From an uncultured Pseudomonadales bacterium (lineage in GTDB: Bacteria; Pseudomonadota; Gammaproteobacteria; Pseudomonadales; Cellvibrionaceae): a stretch of 64,000 bases of DNA. Shown one piece after another: positions 18,881 through 27,407 of this stretch. Each line of letters begins with the position of its first letter. The stretch's first letter is position 1. The stretch spans positions 868,001 through 932,000 of the forward strand of contig CANLDL010000001.1 of assembly GCA_947489425.1 (NCBI GenBank). The letters are read 5' to 3'. The notes below the pieces were generated by a model, which was not told the origin of the DNA, ran no database searches, and was given only the letters and a program-made list of their open reading frames with translations. Made by a program: the position numbers and the translations under genes.

Positions 18881-19528
18881 TTAGTAAGTTTCGCTAACAG
18901 AATCAATCTCTTCAACAGTTATTGCCTTTTCAACGACATCGCGTCTTGCCCTAAACTCGTCTAGCAAAGCTGATTTCCACATTGCACCATCAATAGCTAC
19001 TTTCTTTAGTTGTGCTGTGGTATGTAGCCTTTTATCCCATACACCCTGTTCATCCTCGCAAACATAAGCTGCATCGATACTTATTGCAACAAGGCCAGCT
19101 AAGTTTATTTGATCAGTCTCAGTTGACGGATACATATGCATAGAGCCAAGAGCGTCAGACTTAAAACCAGACTGAATTTCTGAGCTTATAGCATTGCTTA
19201 GCATCGATATTTTTCGAGACTTAACCCTACCAATCGGTTCATCTGGGCGATCTAAAAAAGCGCCTTCCGGTACAAGCTCGTCAATTTCAGTAACCTCTCT
19301 TTCTTCGTCATAGGAAAGCCAGTATTTTGTACCAAGATAATTTGGAATAACATCCCAACCTGTACGATCTTTGTTACATCTTGCAGCTTGATTTTTCTCT
19401 AAATCAGGCAAATCAACAAACAGTGCGAATGCAGTAGGTAAAGGTTTTTTATTATTTTTTGGGCTCATCACAACTGGTGATGAATGTGTGTATAACTTAG
19501 TTTTTGAATCAAAATGGTGATATTGCAT
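18881..19528 (-). CDS. Tail fibre assembly-like protein (DUF4376 type)
   Basis: 215 residues. The C-terminal half (RVKSRKISMLSNAISSEIQ, then LGSMHMYPSTETDQINL, and a coil with RARRDVVEKAITV) fits the DUF4376 domain of fibre-associated proteins that follow fibre genes. The N-terminal half (YHHFDSKTKLYTHSSPVV) resembles the short beta region of tail fibre assembly chaperones. It is the last gene of the tail operon, 11 bp after the fibre gene. It should help fold or attach the fibre and may contribute to target choice. Confidence 0.65.
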   Translation of the reverse strand: MQYHHFDSKTKLYTHSSPVVMSPKNNKKPLPTAFALFVDLPDLEKNQAARCNKDRTGWDVIPNYLGTKYWLSYDEEREVTEIDELVPEGAFLDRPDEPIGRVKSRKISMLSNAISSEIQSGFKSDALGSMHMYPSTETDQINLAGLVAISIDAAYVCEDEQGVWDKRLHTTAQLKKVAIDGAMWKSALLDEFRARRDVVEKAITVEEIDSVSETY

Positions 19529-19539
19529 TGTTTACATCC

Positions 19540-20253
19540 TTATTGAAAATTTGTACAAATCATCCACGCAATACCGCGGGGACGTGTTTCGCTACCTCCA
19601 CTTGTAGCGGTTGTACCGCTAACACTGCCACCCCCTGAATAAACTGGATATGGGCCACCTCCGACTGTATGTCGACTACCTTGTGTAGCAAATGAATGTG
19701 AATGCGAACGCGTTACATCATCAAAATACTGACCTATTAGTCGACCTGTATCAACATCACGACCATTATCCCAACCACGAATAAATTCGCCTCTTGTTTC
19801 CGGTATACGAAATGTTGTGGCTCCATTACCTGACGAATAACAACCCCAACGCCCACCTAGCCATTCAGCATCGGTGACAATATCAAAATTTAAGTTAGCA
19901 TCATTGATTTGTCCCCAAAGTTCTGGATACTCTGTGCGAGACAACTCAAAACCGCCAAGCTCTATCGCGTTTTGTGGCGGTTGAGTCCCTATGTGGAAAA
20001 ATGGAACTCCAATAGGCACGTTCGCACTGACATTACTTAATGATTTATCAATCATTGCTTGAACAGCAAGAGATAGCTGACTCAAATTGCCCGGATCAGG
20101 TACCAGCTCACCGGCAATAATTAAGTTAACAATTTCACGCTGCGTATGCTCAATTGCAGCAGCAGGTACGGGGGAGCCCGGTGTTCCATTTTGTGGATTC
20201 CCATCAATATAGGGAGCATCCGTATCAGCACCTAATGGTTGTTGATAGCGCAT
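19540..20253 (-). CDS. Tail fibre / collar-domain protein
   Basis: 237 residues. The N-terminus (ADTDAPYIDGNPQNGTPGSP, AIEHTQREIVNLI) is typical of short Mu/P2-like fibres that attach to the baseplate. The second half is a phage tail collar domain (VPFFHIGTQPPQNAIELGG, TFRIPETRGEFIRGWDNGRD) ending in a glycine/serine-rich stretch and GIAWMICTNFQ. It is much shorter than most R-pyocin fibres, so the receptor-binding surface is probably the C-terminal tip. It follows the gp48-like gene with a 28-bp gap. It is the predicted specificity determinant of the particle. Confidence 0.8.
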   Translation of the reverse strand: MRYQQPLGADTDAPYIDGNPQNGTPGSPVPAAAIEHTQREIVNLIIAGELVPDPGNLSQLSLAVQAMIDKSLSNVSANVPIGVPFFHIGTQPPQNAIELGGFELSRTEYPELWGQINDANLNFDIVTDAEWLGGRWGCYSSGNGATTFRIPETRGEFIRGWDNGRDVDTGRLIGQYFDDVTRSHSHSFATQGSRHTVGGGPYPVYSGGGSVSGTTATSGGSETRPRGIAWMICTNFQ

Positions 20254-20281
20254 AAATTACCTCGGATTTAGTAAGAAAAAT

Positions 20282-20866
20282 TTAAGAATAGTTAAAAAAT
20301 AAATTGCTGTGAGATGGCTGCAATTTACGAAAAGTACACTCGAGTTGTGTCGCTGACACAATTTTTAGCAATTGCTCACCGCAGGCAGACTCACCCGCTC
20401 GAAAACGATAGCTACGTTCGCCTGTAACATTAACGCGCCAAACAAAACGTGCATTAATAGGGTTTAAAACTTCACCGCAATATGACAAACCCGTAATAAA
20501 AGCCTGATAAGTATCAATTGTTACTTCATATCCCAATGATTTGGCCAGGCTAATAAAATAAGCTCTACTTTGAGCACCACGGCTTATGTATTTTGAATGC
20601 GCCGCTTCTCGTCGTTGCTGCAAAGTTTGTGGCTGTATTGCGCATGGATCAGGCAACTCTAATAAACGCTCCCACTCTGGCAATAATTCCGTCGCTGTTC
20701 TTGGGTCAAGCTCTTCGATCACTTGTTGTATATCGCCATCAAAACGACCCAGTGCCTCGGAAAAGCTTTGTAGTAATTTGCTGTACTCACTATCGGCTTC
20801 TAGGTTCCATGCAAGGCCTTGTGGCGATAGTGCTTTGAGTTGTTGTTGATAAGCTACTGCGTCCAT
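20282..20866 (-). CDS. Baseplate wedge protein, Mu gp48 / YmfQ (DUF2313) family
   Basis: 194 residues. AYQQQLKALSPQGLAWN at the N-terminus and the central LLPEWERLLELPDPC with RREAAHSKYISRGAQS are the hallmarks of DUF2313. The C-terminus has FVWRVNVTGERSYRFRAGESACGEQLL, also typical. In Mu this protein joins the baseplate wedge to the fibre. The gene overlaps the gp47-like gene by 13 bp, indicating translational coupling. Confidence 0.88.
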   Translation of the reverse strand: MDAVAYQQQLKALSPQGLAWNLEADSEYSKLLQSFSEALGRFDGDIQQVIEELDPRTATELLPEWERLLELPDPCAIQPQTLQQRREAAHSKYISRGAQSRAYFISLAKSLGYEVTIDTYQAFITGLSYCGEVLNPINARFVWRVNVTGERSYRFRAGESACGEQLLKIVSATQLECTFRKLQPSHSNLFFNYS

Positions 20867-21933
20867 GTAACACCACCAAATATTGGCAACTCGCCTCTAT
20901 TGAATTTAACATTAGCATCAGGTGTTACAAGCACATGATCTCGCTCACCCGATGCAATAGAGATTGCCTCTCGCAAGTGTGATAACAATATGGTGCCGCT
21001 ACCTTCACCATTCTCGACATTAGCTGAGCGTGCAAATAAATCCATCAGTTCAAACTCTGCTGCTTGTCTCACTGCTGGTGTATCTGGTACTAGACCACTA
21101 ACAGTCATTGGAACGGTAACGGGTATCGGCGCAAGGATAAAAATATCTGCGGTAATTGGGGCTTTTGCTTCTGGCCTGTCAGCTACATAGTGCTGCACAA
21201 GCGCGACAGTTTCGGCACTCGGAATTTCTCCATTGTTGACCGTAAAAAAGACACCAACCGTACCGCTACCCAACCATTTACGCATTACCCATACTCGATG
21301 TACATTGACACCAGGTACTTCTCTTACCCAGCGTATATAATCCGTATCGGCACCACCCTGTGCTGGCTCACGAATTTCGGCGAGTACTCTTGCGCGATAG
21401 CTCTCTGCTGCCTCGTCGTCGCTACCGCCGACAAGTTCATCACTGATAGCAACGGACTCGACACCAGAAACAGGCGTAACAAAATTTAATGGTGTGTTAG
21501 CCGCTGTATTAAATTGTGCACCAGCTTCGACGGATTCAATCAAAAGCTCGGCAGTGCCATTAGTAATAACTGCACCAGTAGTTACAACAAATTGTTGACC
21601 ACTAGCACGCTGTAGTAGTGTTCCGCTAATAATCGATGAGCCATCGATACCATTAACGACACACTGCCCTGTTGCCTTTGTGGCTTTTTTTTCAAAAATA
21701 CCACGTATAGCACCGCGCCTGCGCAAGTAGTCTATGCTGGCTGTATCTTCAAAATTTTGATCAATTAAAAATGCTAGATGCCCGTGCAAACCATGCACTG
21801 CACCTGCTTGTACTTTTGCAATAACACTTGCATTAGAATGCTCTACCTGTTCGCGTGCAATGTTTAATTGCGTGCTCATTTCTACAGTTTGTTGCTGTAT
21901 CAAATCACCAATACTTGGACGTGAAAACGGCAT
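20854..21933 (-). CDS. Baseplate J / Mu gp47-like wedge protein
   Basis: 359 residues of the baseplate_J family (P2 J, Mu gp47, T4 gp6-like), the main wedge component of contractile baseplates. It begins MPFSRPSIGDLIQQQTVEM. The family core is seen as GAVHGLHGHLAFLIDQ, GTLLQRASGQQFVVTTGA, the SDELVGGSDDEAAESYRARVL segment split over two strands, and GGADTDYIRWVREVPGV. Length is normal. It lies between the gp46-like gene (3-bp gap) and the gp48-like gene (overlap). Confidence 0.92.
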   Translation of the reverse strand: MPFSRPSIGDLIQQQTVEMSTQLNIAREQVEHSNASVIAKVQAGAVHGLHGHLAFLIDQNFEDTASIDYLRRRGAIRGIFEKKATKATGQCVVNGIDGSSIISGTLLQRASGQQFVVTTGAVITNGTAELLIESVEAGAQFNTAANTPLNFVTPVSGVESVAISDELVGGSDDEAAESYRARVLAEIREPAQGGADTDYIRWVREVPGVNVHRVWVMRKWLGSGTVGVFFTVNNGEIPSAETVALVQHYVADRPEAKAPITADIFILAPIPVTVPMTVSGLVPDTPAVRQAAEFELMDLFARSANVENGEGSGTILLSHLREAISIASGERDHVLVTPDANVKFNRGELPIFGGVTWTQ

Positions 21934-21936
21934 AAA

Positions 21937-22338
21937 TTATGACTCCGAAATAGAAAAGTTAACCACTGAATCATTGGCCAATGTCAGGTCAATACGCTCA
22001 TCAAGTACACCCGGCGCTACCCATTGGGCCGTCACAGCAATGGCTTTAACCAAACCTACTGTACGCATCCATTCAAGTGCTTGTGTATCGTATTGAATAA
22101 ATTTTTGTAGTACTTCATTGGTTTGCTTTGATCGATTAATCGTCCATCGTAGCGAACCAATATCGCTACACCACCAACCCCGTGCATCTTCCGGTGCAGC
22201 TACTAGATCGCGTTTATCTGTAAACAGAGAAATGATCGCAGCGGTAGCGAGGCTTGTATCTTCTTCAAAACCAGTTTCGGTAATATTGTAGGTAGTACCA
22301 CTGGTTATATCTCTAAAGACTGTTTTAATATCGCTCAT
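21937..22338 (-). CDS. Baseplate protein, Mu gp46 family
   Basis: 133 residues from the ATG at 22338. The family pattern is RGWWCSDIGSLRWTINRSKQT followed by LEWMRTVGLVKAIAVTAQW. It is gp25-like in function, a wedge protein that starts sheath polymerisation. A longer frame is open to 22449 but the extra N-terminus overlaps the gp45-like gene and has no family match. It begins 5 bp after the stop of the gp45-like gene. Confidence 0.88.
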   Translation of the reverse strand: MSDIKTVFRDITSGTTYNITETGFEEDTSLATAAIISLFTDKRDLVAAPEDARGWWCSDIGSLRWTINRSKQTNEVLQKFIQYDTQALEWMRTVGLVKAIAVTAQWVAPGVLDERIDLTLANDSVVNFSISES

Positions 22339-22342
22339 ATAT

Positions 22343-22879
22343 TTATCCAAAGCGTTGATTAGGAGGATTAGTAGGCCCACTGTTGCCGTTCTCACCGTGA
22401 ACATGGCCGTCATACAAATTGCGTATATCTTGCATACTAAAACCACCATCGTTGATACGGTCTTTAATATCTCCCATGGCTTTTATATCACCGGAAAACT
22501 CGGCAAGTGGCGTATCGAAACTTATTTTTGTAGCAGCAATTACTTGAATATTGCCTCCACGTTTAATATGAATAGTTGTGCCTTCGTCGTCGTAAAGGGC
22601 CACCTCACCATGCTCTAAGTTTTTTAGTCGGTAACGTTTATCATCAACCCCTAACACCAAGGCATTGGACTCATCAAACATTAACAACACACCCTCTGCA
22701 CCTTGATGAGGTCTTGAGGTAAAACCATATTCCTGCAGACGCGGTACTTCAAAAAGATCGCCTGCAAGAGTTTTAGCCTGTACACCTTGTATTCCTCTGT
22801 CGTCGTATGAAAGCACGACAATACAACGTAACACCTTACGTGCAATGTTACGTGCTAACTTCCGTAGTGGAACTATCAC
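22343..22879 (-). CDS. Baseplate assembly protein V, Mu gp45 family (tail spike)
   Basis: About 178 residues. The OB-fold region GDLFEVPRLQEYGFTSRPHQ and GAEGVLLMFDESNALVLGVDD is typical of gpV/gp45 spike proteins, and the C-terminus LYDGHVHGENGNSGPTNPP holds the HxH motif that binds iron at the spike tip. A GTG start at 22879 is preferred because GGAGGG lies 9 bp upstream; an in-frame start at 22909 would lengthen the overlap with the hub gene to 62 bp. The protein is the membrane-piercing spike. Confidence 0.85.
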   Translation of the reverse strand: MIVPLRKLARNIARKVLRCIVVLSYDDRGIQGVQAKTLAGDLFEVPRLQEYGFTSRPHQGAEGVLLMFDESNALVLGVDDKRYRLKNLEHGEVALYDDEGTTIHIKRGGNIQVIAATKISFDTPLAEFSGDIKAMGDIKDRINDGGFSMQDIRNLYDGHVHGENGNSGPTNPPNQRFG

Positions 22880-23945
22880 TGAATATATCCCTCCAAGTTT
22901 GCTCAACACCTGTGTTGTTTTTTGGTAAATCCTGCGCTTTAAATGCTTCTCGCGGTATAACGCTTATATCGGTTTCAGTACCACTTGGCCCGTAACGATA
23001 ATTGACATGGCTAATTAAAAAGACGCCATCAACACCAAAATAGGTATCTTTTACACGCACTAATTGATTCGGTTCCCAAAGGCCATCGCTATGTTTCCAG
23101 CCTTGTACGCTGTAAGTCATTTTTATACTGCGGCCAAATCGGGTTGATGCCTCAAACTGTGCGCGCTTTGTTAAATTGGTGTCACCATCTTCGGCATCGA
23201 TTACCGTTGGACGATAACGCTTTACAGTAGGGTCTCTTGCAACACCTAACACTTGAACCTGTTGCTCAAGCGGAAGGCTTTCATCACTATCATTAAGCTG
23301 GCCCTTCACACGATAAAGGCTAAACCGGTTATTGATTGAAAATTTTCCCGATCCAGATTTAACATTGCCGCCCACAACCAAGTCCGTTGATATCTGATTG
23401 TTAGTGATATCACCAATAACCAGACCACCACTCGTTGAGCTAAACAGTAATAGCCCACGCCTGCGACAGGCACGTTCTATTACCTCGTGTGCTCCGCCAT
23501 CATCTACTCGATGAACCTTCAACGGCTCACCAATATCGACGCCATCAGCAACGGCAACTTTGATTCCAAAGGGCAAACAAATTGACCGCGCAATTGCATC
23601 GACTTTTTGATCCCGAAACTCACCGCCTTCGATAATCGCGGCACTGTCAATCAGGTCACCGATTTTCGAACGGCCAGTAACAGAATACGTGTGTGACGAT
23701 GCAGAGAAATTACCACTTATGCTGTCAACAAAACCGGTAACAACAATTTCGCCATCGAGCTCAAGCTGACAAGCACTACCAGGAGCAACAGGTAAAACGC
23801 CTACAGAAGAATCAAAGTTTGATGTCAAACCTATACTAAAGCTGCTAGCCGCTTGATCGATCGCCCGAGTTACACTGACTGTTTGCCAACCTGTATAAAT
23901 TTGATTATTAACGTATAGGCGAATATCAGACATTGCTAGACTCAT
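22848..23945 (-). CDS. Baseplate hub protein, Mu gp44 (P) / late control D family
   Basis: 365 residues. The N-terminus DIRLYVNNQIYTGWQTVSVT with AASSFSIGLTS and the block GFVDSISGNFSASSHTYSVT followed by GRSKIGDLIDSAAI match Mu gp44-like hubs, which form the trimeric platform between tube and spike. It overlaps the gp43-like gene by 20 bp and the gp45-like gene by 32 bp. An internal ATG four codons in could be the true start. Confidence 0.9.
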   Translation of the reverse strand: MSLAMSDIRLYVNNQIYTGWQTVSVTRAIDQAASSFSIGLTSNFDSSVGVLPVAPGSACQLELDGEIVVTGFVDSISGNFSASSHTYSVTGRSKIGDLIDSAAIIEGGEFRDQKVDAIARSICLPFGIKVAVADGVDIGEPLKVHRVDDGGAHEVIERACRRRGLLLFSSTSGGLVIGDITNNQISTDLVVGGNVKSGSGKFSINNRFSLYRVKGQLNDSDESLPLEQQVQVLGVARDPTVKRYRPTVIDAEDGDTNLTKRAQFEASTRFGRSIKMTYSVQGWKHSDGLWEPNQLVRVKDTYFGVDGVFLISHVNYRYGPSGTETDISVIPREAFKAQDLPKNNTGVEQTWRDIFSDSSTTEVST

Positions 23946-25050
23946 TAATTACTTCTATATCACCACGAATAAACCCCGGGTGAAGAAAATTATTACGCGC
24001 GACAATTTCTGGTTCACTTTCGATTCCACTACCATAGCGATAAGCGACAACTAATGATGGTGTCGGTTGTACTACAGTAAACCTATTAAGTGTCGGCAAA
24101 CTTGGGAGGCGCTCTTGCATATCTTGCTGAATAGCAATACGTAAATCCGTTAACACCTTGTAGGTATCATCGTTTGATTCGAGAATAACTCGATCGATAC
24201 CGTTAGCAATCTCACCCACTCGTTTAACTGCATCGGATTGCGTTACAAAGTTAAAGTCCCTTATCTTCTTTGCAGCATCGATTACAATAGACTCATAAAC
24301 TAATCGACGTATTGCCAACTCATTCTCTAAAGCTTTTCTCCGTGACGCACCTACTCTAGCCACATCAGTATTTTCAGGCAGAAAAACAGTAAGCACTTCT
24401 GCCAGCGTTTGATTAGCAGTATTAAAAGCAAGGCTTACACTCTCGAATAAAAAGCGACTGAGTGCTTGTGATGAATCAATTGTTTTAGAAACGTCATCTG
24501 TATTTATTAGCGCACCAAAACTTTGTATCTGTGATAGCACATTCGATACACTAGCTAATGCCTGCTCACGTATAAAGCCCGGACCGGTTACATCATATTG
24601 TTTAATAAAAGCATCAATAGACGTAGATTCTGCAGTAGCCGCTTTATCGATAACAATACTACGCGTATCACTAGAGCGAGACGGGTTACTATTATCACCG
24701 GCTTCGGTTGCCGTCATCTGGAAGGACGCAAAGCGCCCCTGAAAAGTAAAACGCGCTTCAACCGTAACAATCAGCTCACCTAGAAAAGGATGTACTAATA
24801 AACCAGCACCCTTTTGCTCGCATGCATCTATCAATCGATTCGCTTTTTCAATAAAGTCATCACCATCGAGGCCACCACTAATCGTATAAGAACGTTGTTT
24901 ACGACCAACATCTTCGCTATAGGGCGTATCTCGACCAGCATATTCGTGATTGGCCAACCTTCGCCCAACGCTGATATCTGGATCTTCGAGTAAAAAAAAA
25001 GGCTCGCCTCTAAAAGAGGCGGGCCTTAACTTGTTTAACCACAAGGACAT
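23926..25050 (-). CDS. DNA circularization protein N-like, Mu gp43 family
   Basis: 374 residues. The N-terminal LRPASFRGEPFFLLEDPDIS then GRRLANHEYAGRDTPYSEDV, RKQRSYTISGGLDGDD and GLLVHPFLGELIVTV are diagnostic of the family named for Mu N. It is now regarded as a tail or baseplate protein near the tape measure rather than a DNA-circularising enzyme. The rest is helical. It starts 6 bp after the tape measure gene. Confidence 0.9.
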   Translation of the reverse strand: MSLWLNKLRPASFRGEPFFLLEDPDISVGRRLANHEYAGRDTPYSEDVGRKQRSYTISGGLDGDDFIEKANRLIDACEQKGAGLLVHPFLGELIVTVEARFTFQGRFASFQMTATEAGDNSNPSRSSDTRSIVIDKAATAESTSIDAFIKQYDVTGPGFIREQALASVSNVLSQIQSFGALINTDDVSKTIDSSQALSRFLFESVSLAFNTANQTLAEVLTVFLPENTDVARVGASRRKALENELAIRRLVYESIVIDAAKKIRDFNFVTQSDAVKRVGEIANGIDRVILESNDDTYKVLTDLRIAIQQDMQERLPSLPTLNRFTVVQPTPSLVVAYRYGSGIESEPEIVARNNFLHPGFIRGDIEVINESSNV

Positions 25051-25056
25051 AAAAAA

Positions 25057-26628
25057 TTACCCCACATAAGAACTACCCATAGCCGTACCAACATCGACTT
25101 CTACTGGCACATCTTTATTCTGGCTTTCCAGCCCCATAACTTTTGCTCTTCCTTCGGAATCGATCTGTACACGGATAGTTCCACCTACCTCTGAACGTGC
25201 ATTGGGGATAGCTGCTTTCACAGGAGCAGATACTTCATCTAGGCCTAAGAGATTAATCGCCCAATTTGGCAATAAGTTTTGCAATGTTTCAGATATTTTT
25301 CCGAGTACATCAAATCCTGTTAATGCTTTAATCACCCAGTTAATACCTTCTGCAATCAAGGCAAACGGATTAACGCTGCCAATAAATTTAAGCGCTTCGA
25401 CAATACTGTCTGCCATACTTAAAAATTTATCTACCAGTGACGATACGCCAGAAGAAATACTTTCTTTGACAGTCTCCCAAAACTCACTCAGATGATTAAG
25501 CGCTTGCGAGATACCAAAAATAGCAATTGCTGCAGCAATTTTTAAAGAATCCCAGTTACGAATAACCCAAAGTATCGCTGCACTTAAAGCAGCAATTGTA
25601 ATAATGATTAACCCGATACCCGTGAGAGAAATGGCAACACCTAGACCTTTAAATGCCATCGTTAATAAAGTAATTGCTTTAACCACTTGAAAAATAATGG
25701 AGCCAGCAAATACTGCAATCGATGCATTGACCAGGCCGAATGTATCATCGACCCACCGAAGAACATCACTCGCGACCTTTAACACTGAAATTACTTTCTC
25801 GAAACCGGACCAAAGTAGCTGTAATACACCAGGCAAATCTTTAGCGAACCTTCTAGCCCAATCACTCACATCGGGACCAATCTTTTTAGCAAGCTCAGTA
25901 AGTTTACCTATAAACGGAGTTAACACAGGCAACAAATGAACGCCAATACGATTGCGTAACCCTGTAAACGCAGCACCCAAGCCAAATGATTTATTAGTAA
26001 ATTCCTCAGTAGCTTTTACAGCATCACCTTTGATTACAACACCAAGGTCATTCGCCTCTTTACGTAGCTTTTCAACGCCACCTGCCCCGCTATCAATAGC
26101 TCGTAGCATTTCTGTACTACTTTCGCCAAATACCTTTAGTGCGGCAGCATCGCGCTGTATCGGGTCTTCTATTTTTTCCAGCGCAGCTAATGTATCAAAC
26201 AATACATTTTCGGTAGCACGTATGGAGCCATCTGAGTTTTTCAAGCTAACGCCTAGCTGACTGAATGCCTGCGAGCTTTTACCAACACCCTCAATGGCCC
26301 TACCCGTTGCATCACTAAAGCTTTGAATTGCTGTCTCAATAGTATTAACAGAAACTCCCGTGCGCCCTGCAATAAAGTGAAGCTCTTGTAAGGCTCCTGT
26401 ACCAATCCCTAAGCGACGAGATGTTGCTGCAATATTATTACCAAGGCTCGCATAACTACGAGCCAGATTAAGTAAACCTTCACTTGCTCCCTTTGCAAAC
26501 TTCTTCGTCACATCAGTAATACCTGAGATTGCCTTAGCTGCATTGGTACTGACACTCTCTGCTGCATCAACAACGGCAATCACACGATTTACCGTATTAA
26601 AAATATTGCTTAGTTCTCGACTATCCAT
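25057..26628 (-). CDS. Tail tape measure protein, Mu gp42-like
   Basis: 523 residues. The family region IATSRRLGIGTGALQELHF, IAGRTGVSVNTIETAIQSF and a conserved block LAALEKIEDPIQRDAAALKVFGE (split) is followed by hydrophobic segments (VAISLTGIGLIIITIAALSA) that would cross the target membrane. At about 0.15 nm per residue it would set a tail near 80 nm, an estimate. The short length is compatible with a compact tailocin. It overlaps the frameshifted chaperone frame by 8 bp. Confidence 0.88.
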   Translation of the reverse strand: MDSRELSNIFNTVNRVIAVVDAAESVSTNAAKAISGITDVTKKFAKGASEGLLNLARSYASLGNNIAATSRRLGIGTGALQELHFIAGRTGVSVNTIETAIQSFSDATGRAIEGVGKSSQAFSQLGVSLKNSDGSIRATENVLFDTLAALEKIEDPIQRDAAALKVFGESSTEMLRAIDSGAGGVEKLRKEANDLGVVIKGDAVKATEEFTNKSFGLGAAFTGLRNRIGVHLLPVLTPFIGKLTELAKKIGPDVSDWARRFAKDLPGVLQLLWSGFEKVISVLKVASDVLRWVDDTFGLVNASIAVFAGSIIFQVVKAITLLTMAFKGLGVAISLTGIGLIIITIAALSAAILWVIRNWDSLKIAAAIAIFGISQALNHLSEFWETVKESISSGVSSLVDKFLSMADSIVEALKFIGSVNPFALIAEGINWVIKALTGFDVLGKISETLQNLLPNWAINLLGLDEVSAPVKAAIPNARSEVGGTIRVQIDSEGRAKVMGLESQNKDVPVEVDVGTAMGSSYVG

Positions 26629-26803
26629 CAGAACCTACCTCTCTTGTTATTCGGTTACACTCTCTACACCAAAAGATAATCTCCGAAAGAACCATTGATT
26701 TTATTTCTGATGGTTGAAACTTAAATGTATAAGCAATATTGCCAATTAAGGTGCCAATGTTTCTAGGCACCTTACGGCTAAAGGGCTGACAAGTCGCATC
26801 ACT
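26621..26803 (-). CDS. Downstream frame of the tail assembly chaperone (-1 frameshift extension)
   Basis: This frame has no ribosome-binding site of its own. It is expected to be read after a -1 slip in the preceding gene and adds about 60 residues (from SDATCQPFSRKVPRNIG to REVGSDG). The segment FQPSEIKSMVLSEIIFWCRE is the GpE/gp41'-like helix typical of such extensions. The predicted fusion has about 137 residues. A stand-alone start inside the frame (near 26824) is possible but less likely. Confidence 0.7.
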   Translation of the reverse strand, partial: SDATCQPFSRKVPRNIGTLIGNIAYTFKFQPSEIKSMVLSEIIFWCRECNRITREVGSDG

Positions 26804-27033
26804 TTTAAAGAATCTTCTTCGCATAATGCTTCGATAGTTGAAGGGGGTACATTTGCCATGGATGATGCCAAATAAATATTTGGCATAACAAACGATCCAT
26901 CTTCTTCTGTCTTGAGTGCCATACCCATTAGTACTTTTCCCGTTGCTTCGTTAAATACTAGCTTGTCGATTGGCTCTCCATGAGAGTCAACCGGTTTTGC
27001 TAGTTTTATTTCTACTGGATAGCTCACTGACAT
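26746..27033 (-). CDS. Tail assembly chaperone, Mu gp41-like (PF10109)
   Basis: 95 residues. VEIKLAKPVDSHGEPIDKLV at the N-terminus and the NVPPSTIEALCEEDSLKVMR and LVSPLAVRCL end match the phage tail assembly chaperone family. These proteins wrap the tape measure while the tube forms. Codons 76-77 hold a slippery T-TTA-AAA from which a longer product is expected. The start shares one base with the stop of the tube gene. Confidence 0.88.
   Translation of the reverse strand: MSVSYPVEIKLAKPVDSHGEPIDKLVFNEATGKVLMGMALKTEEDGSFVMPNIYLASSMANVPPSTIEALCEEDSLKVMRLVSPLAVRCLETLAP
26803..26809 (-). other. Slippery heptamer for -1 programmed frameshift
   Basis: On the minus strand the sequence is TTTAAAA, read T TTA AAA in the frame of the gp41-like gene (codon 76 starts at 26808). 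It fits X XXY YYZ exactly. The -1 frame is open from here to 26621. Conserved frameshifting at this place is known for tail chaperones of dsDNA phages. Confidence 0.65.
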
Positions 27034-27398
27034 TACTTCACTTCCTCGGCTGATTTACCTTCAAATTTAAAGCCAAGCATACCTTCCTCGGCATTGACTT
27101 CACCTTCGCCTGTTTGCCAGGCATCGCGTAGTACAATGGTCTTATTATTGGCTAACTCTGCCGTGATAGTGACTTCATCCAAAGCCAAAAACATAGCCAC
27201 ATCAACACTGTTCTTATCAACAAGCTCACCGGCAATATAAGGTACTTGCGCAGTTTCTTTATAAAAGTGTTCATGCGCGGCATCGGACATCGACTCGCGC
27301 TTTGCAACACCCAAGTTATAGGTGATGCTTGCTTTAACGCTATACTGTTGGCCATCTACTTTAAAAAAGATACGGCCTGCTACTCTGTTATTACTCAT
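27033..27398 (-). CDS. Tail tube protein, Mu gp40 (M)-like
   Basis: 121 residues. RVAGRIFFKVDGQQYSVKAS, RESMSDAAHEHFYKETAQVP and the domain end VNAEEGMLGFKFEGKSAEEV are typical of the Mu-type tail tube family, which forms hexameric rings inside the sheath. It follows the sheath gene with a 9-bp gap and abuts the chaperone gene. Length is normal for the family. Confidence 0.9.
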   Translation of the reverse strand: MSNNRVAGRIFFKVDGQQYSVKASITYNLGVAKRESMSDAAHEHFYKETAQVPYIAGELVDKNSVDVAMFLALDEVTITAELANNKTIVLRDAWQTGEGEVNAEEGMLGFKFEGKSAEEVK

Positions 27399-27407
27399 TA
27401 TTAACCC

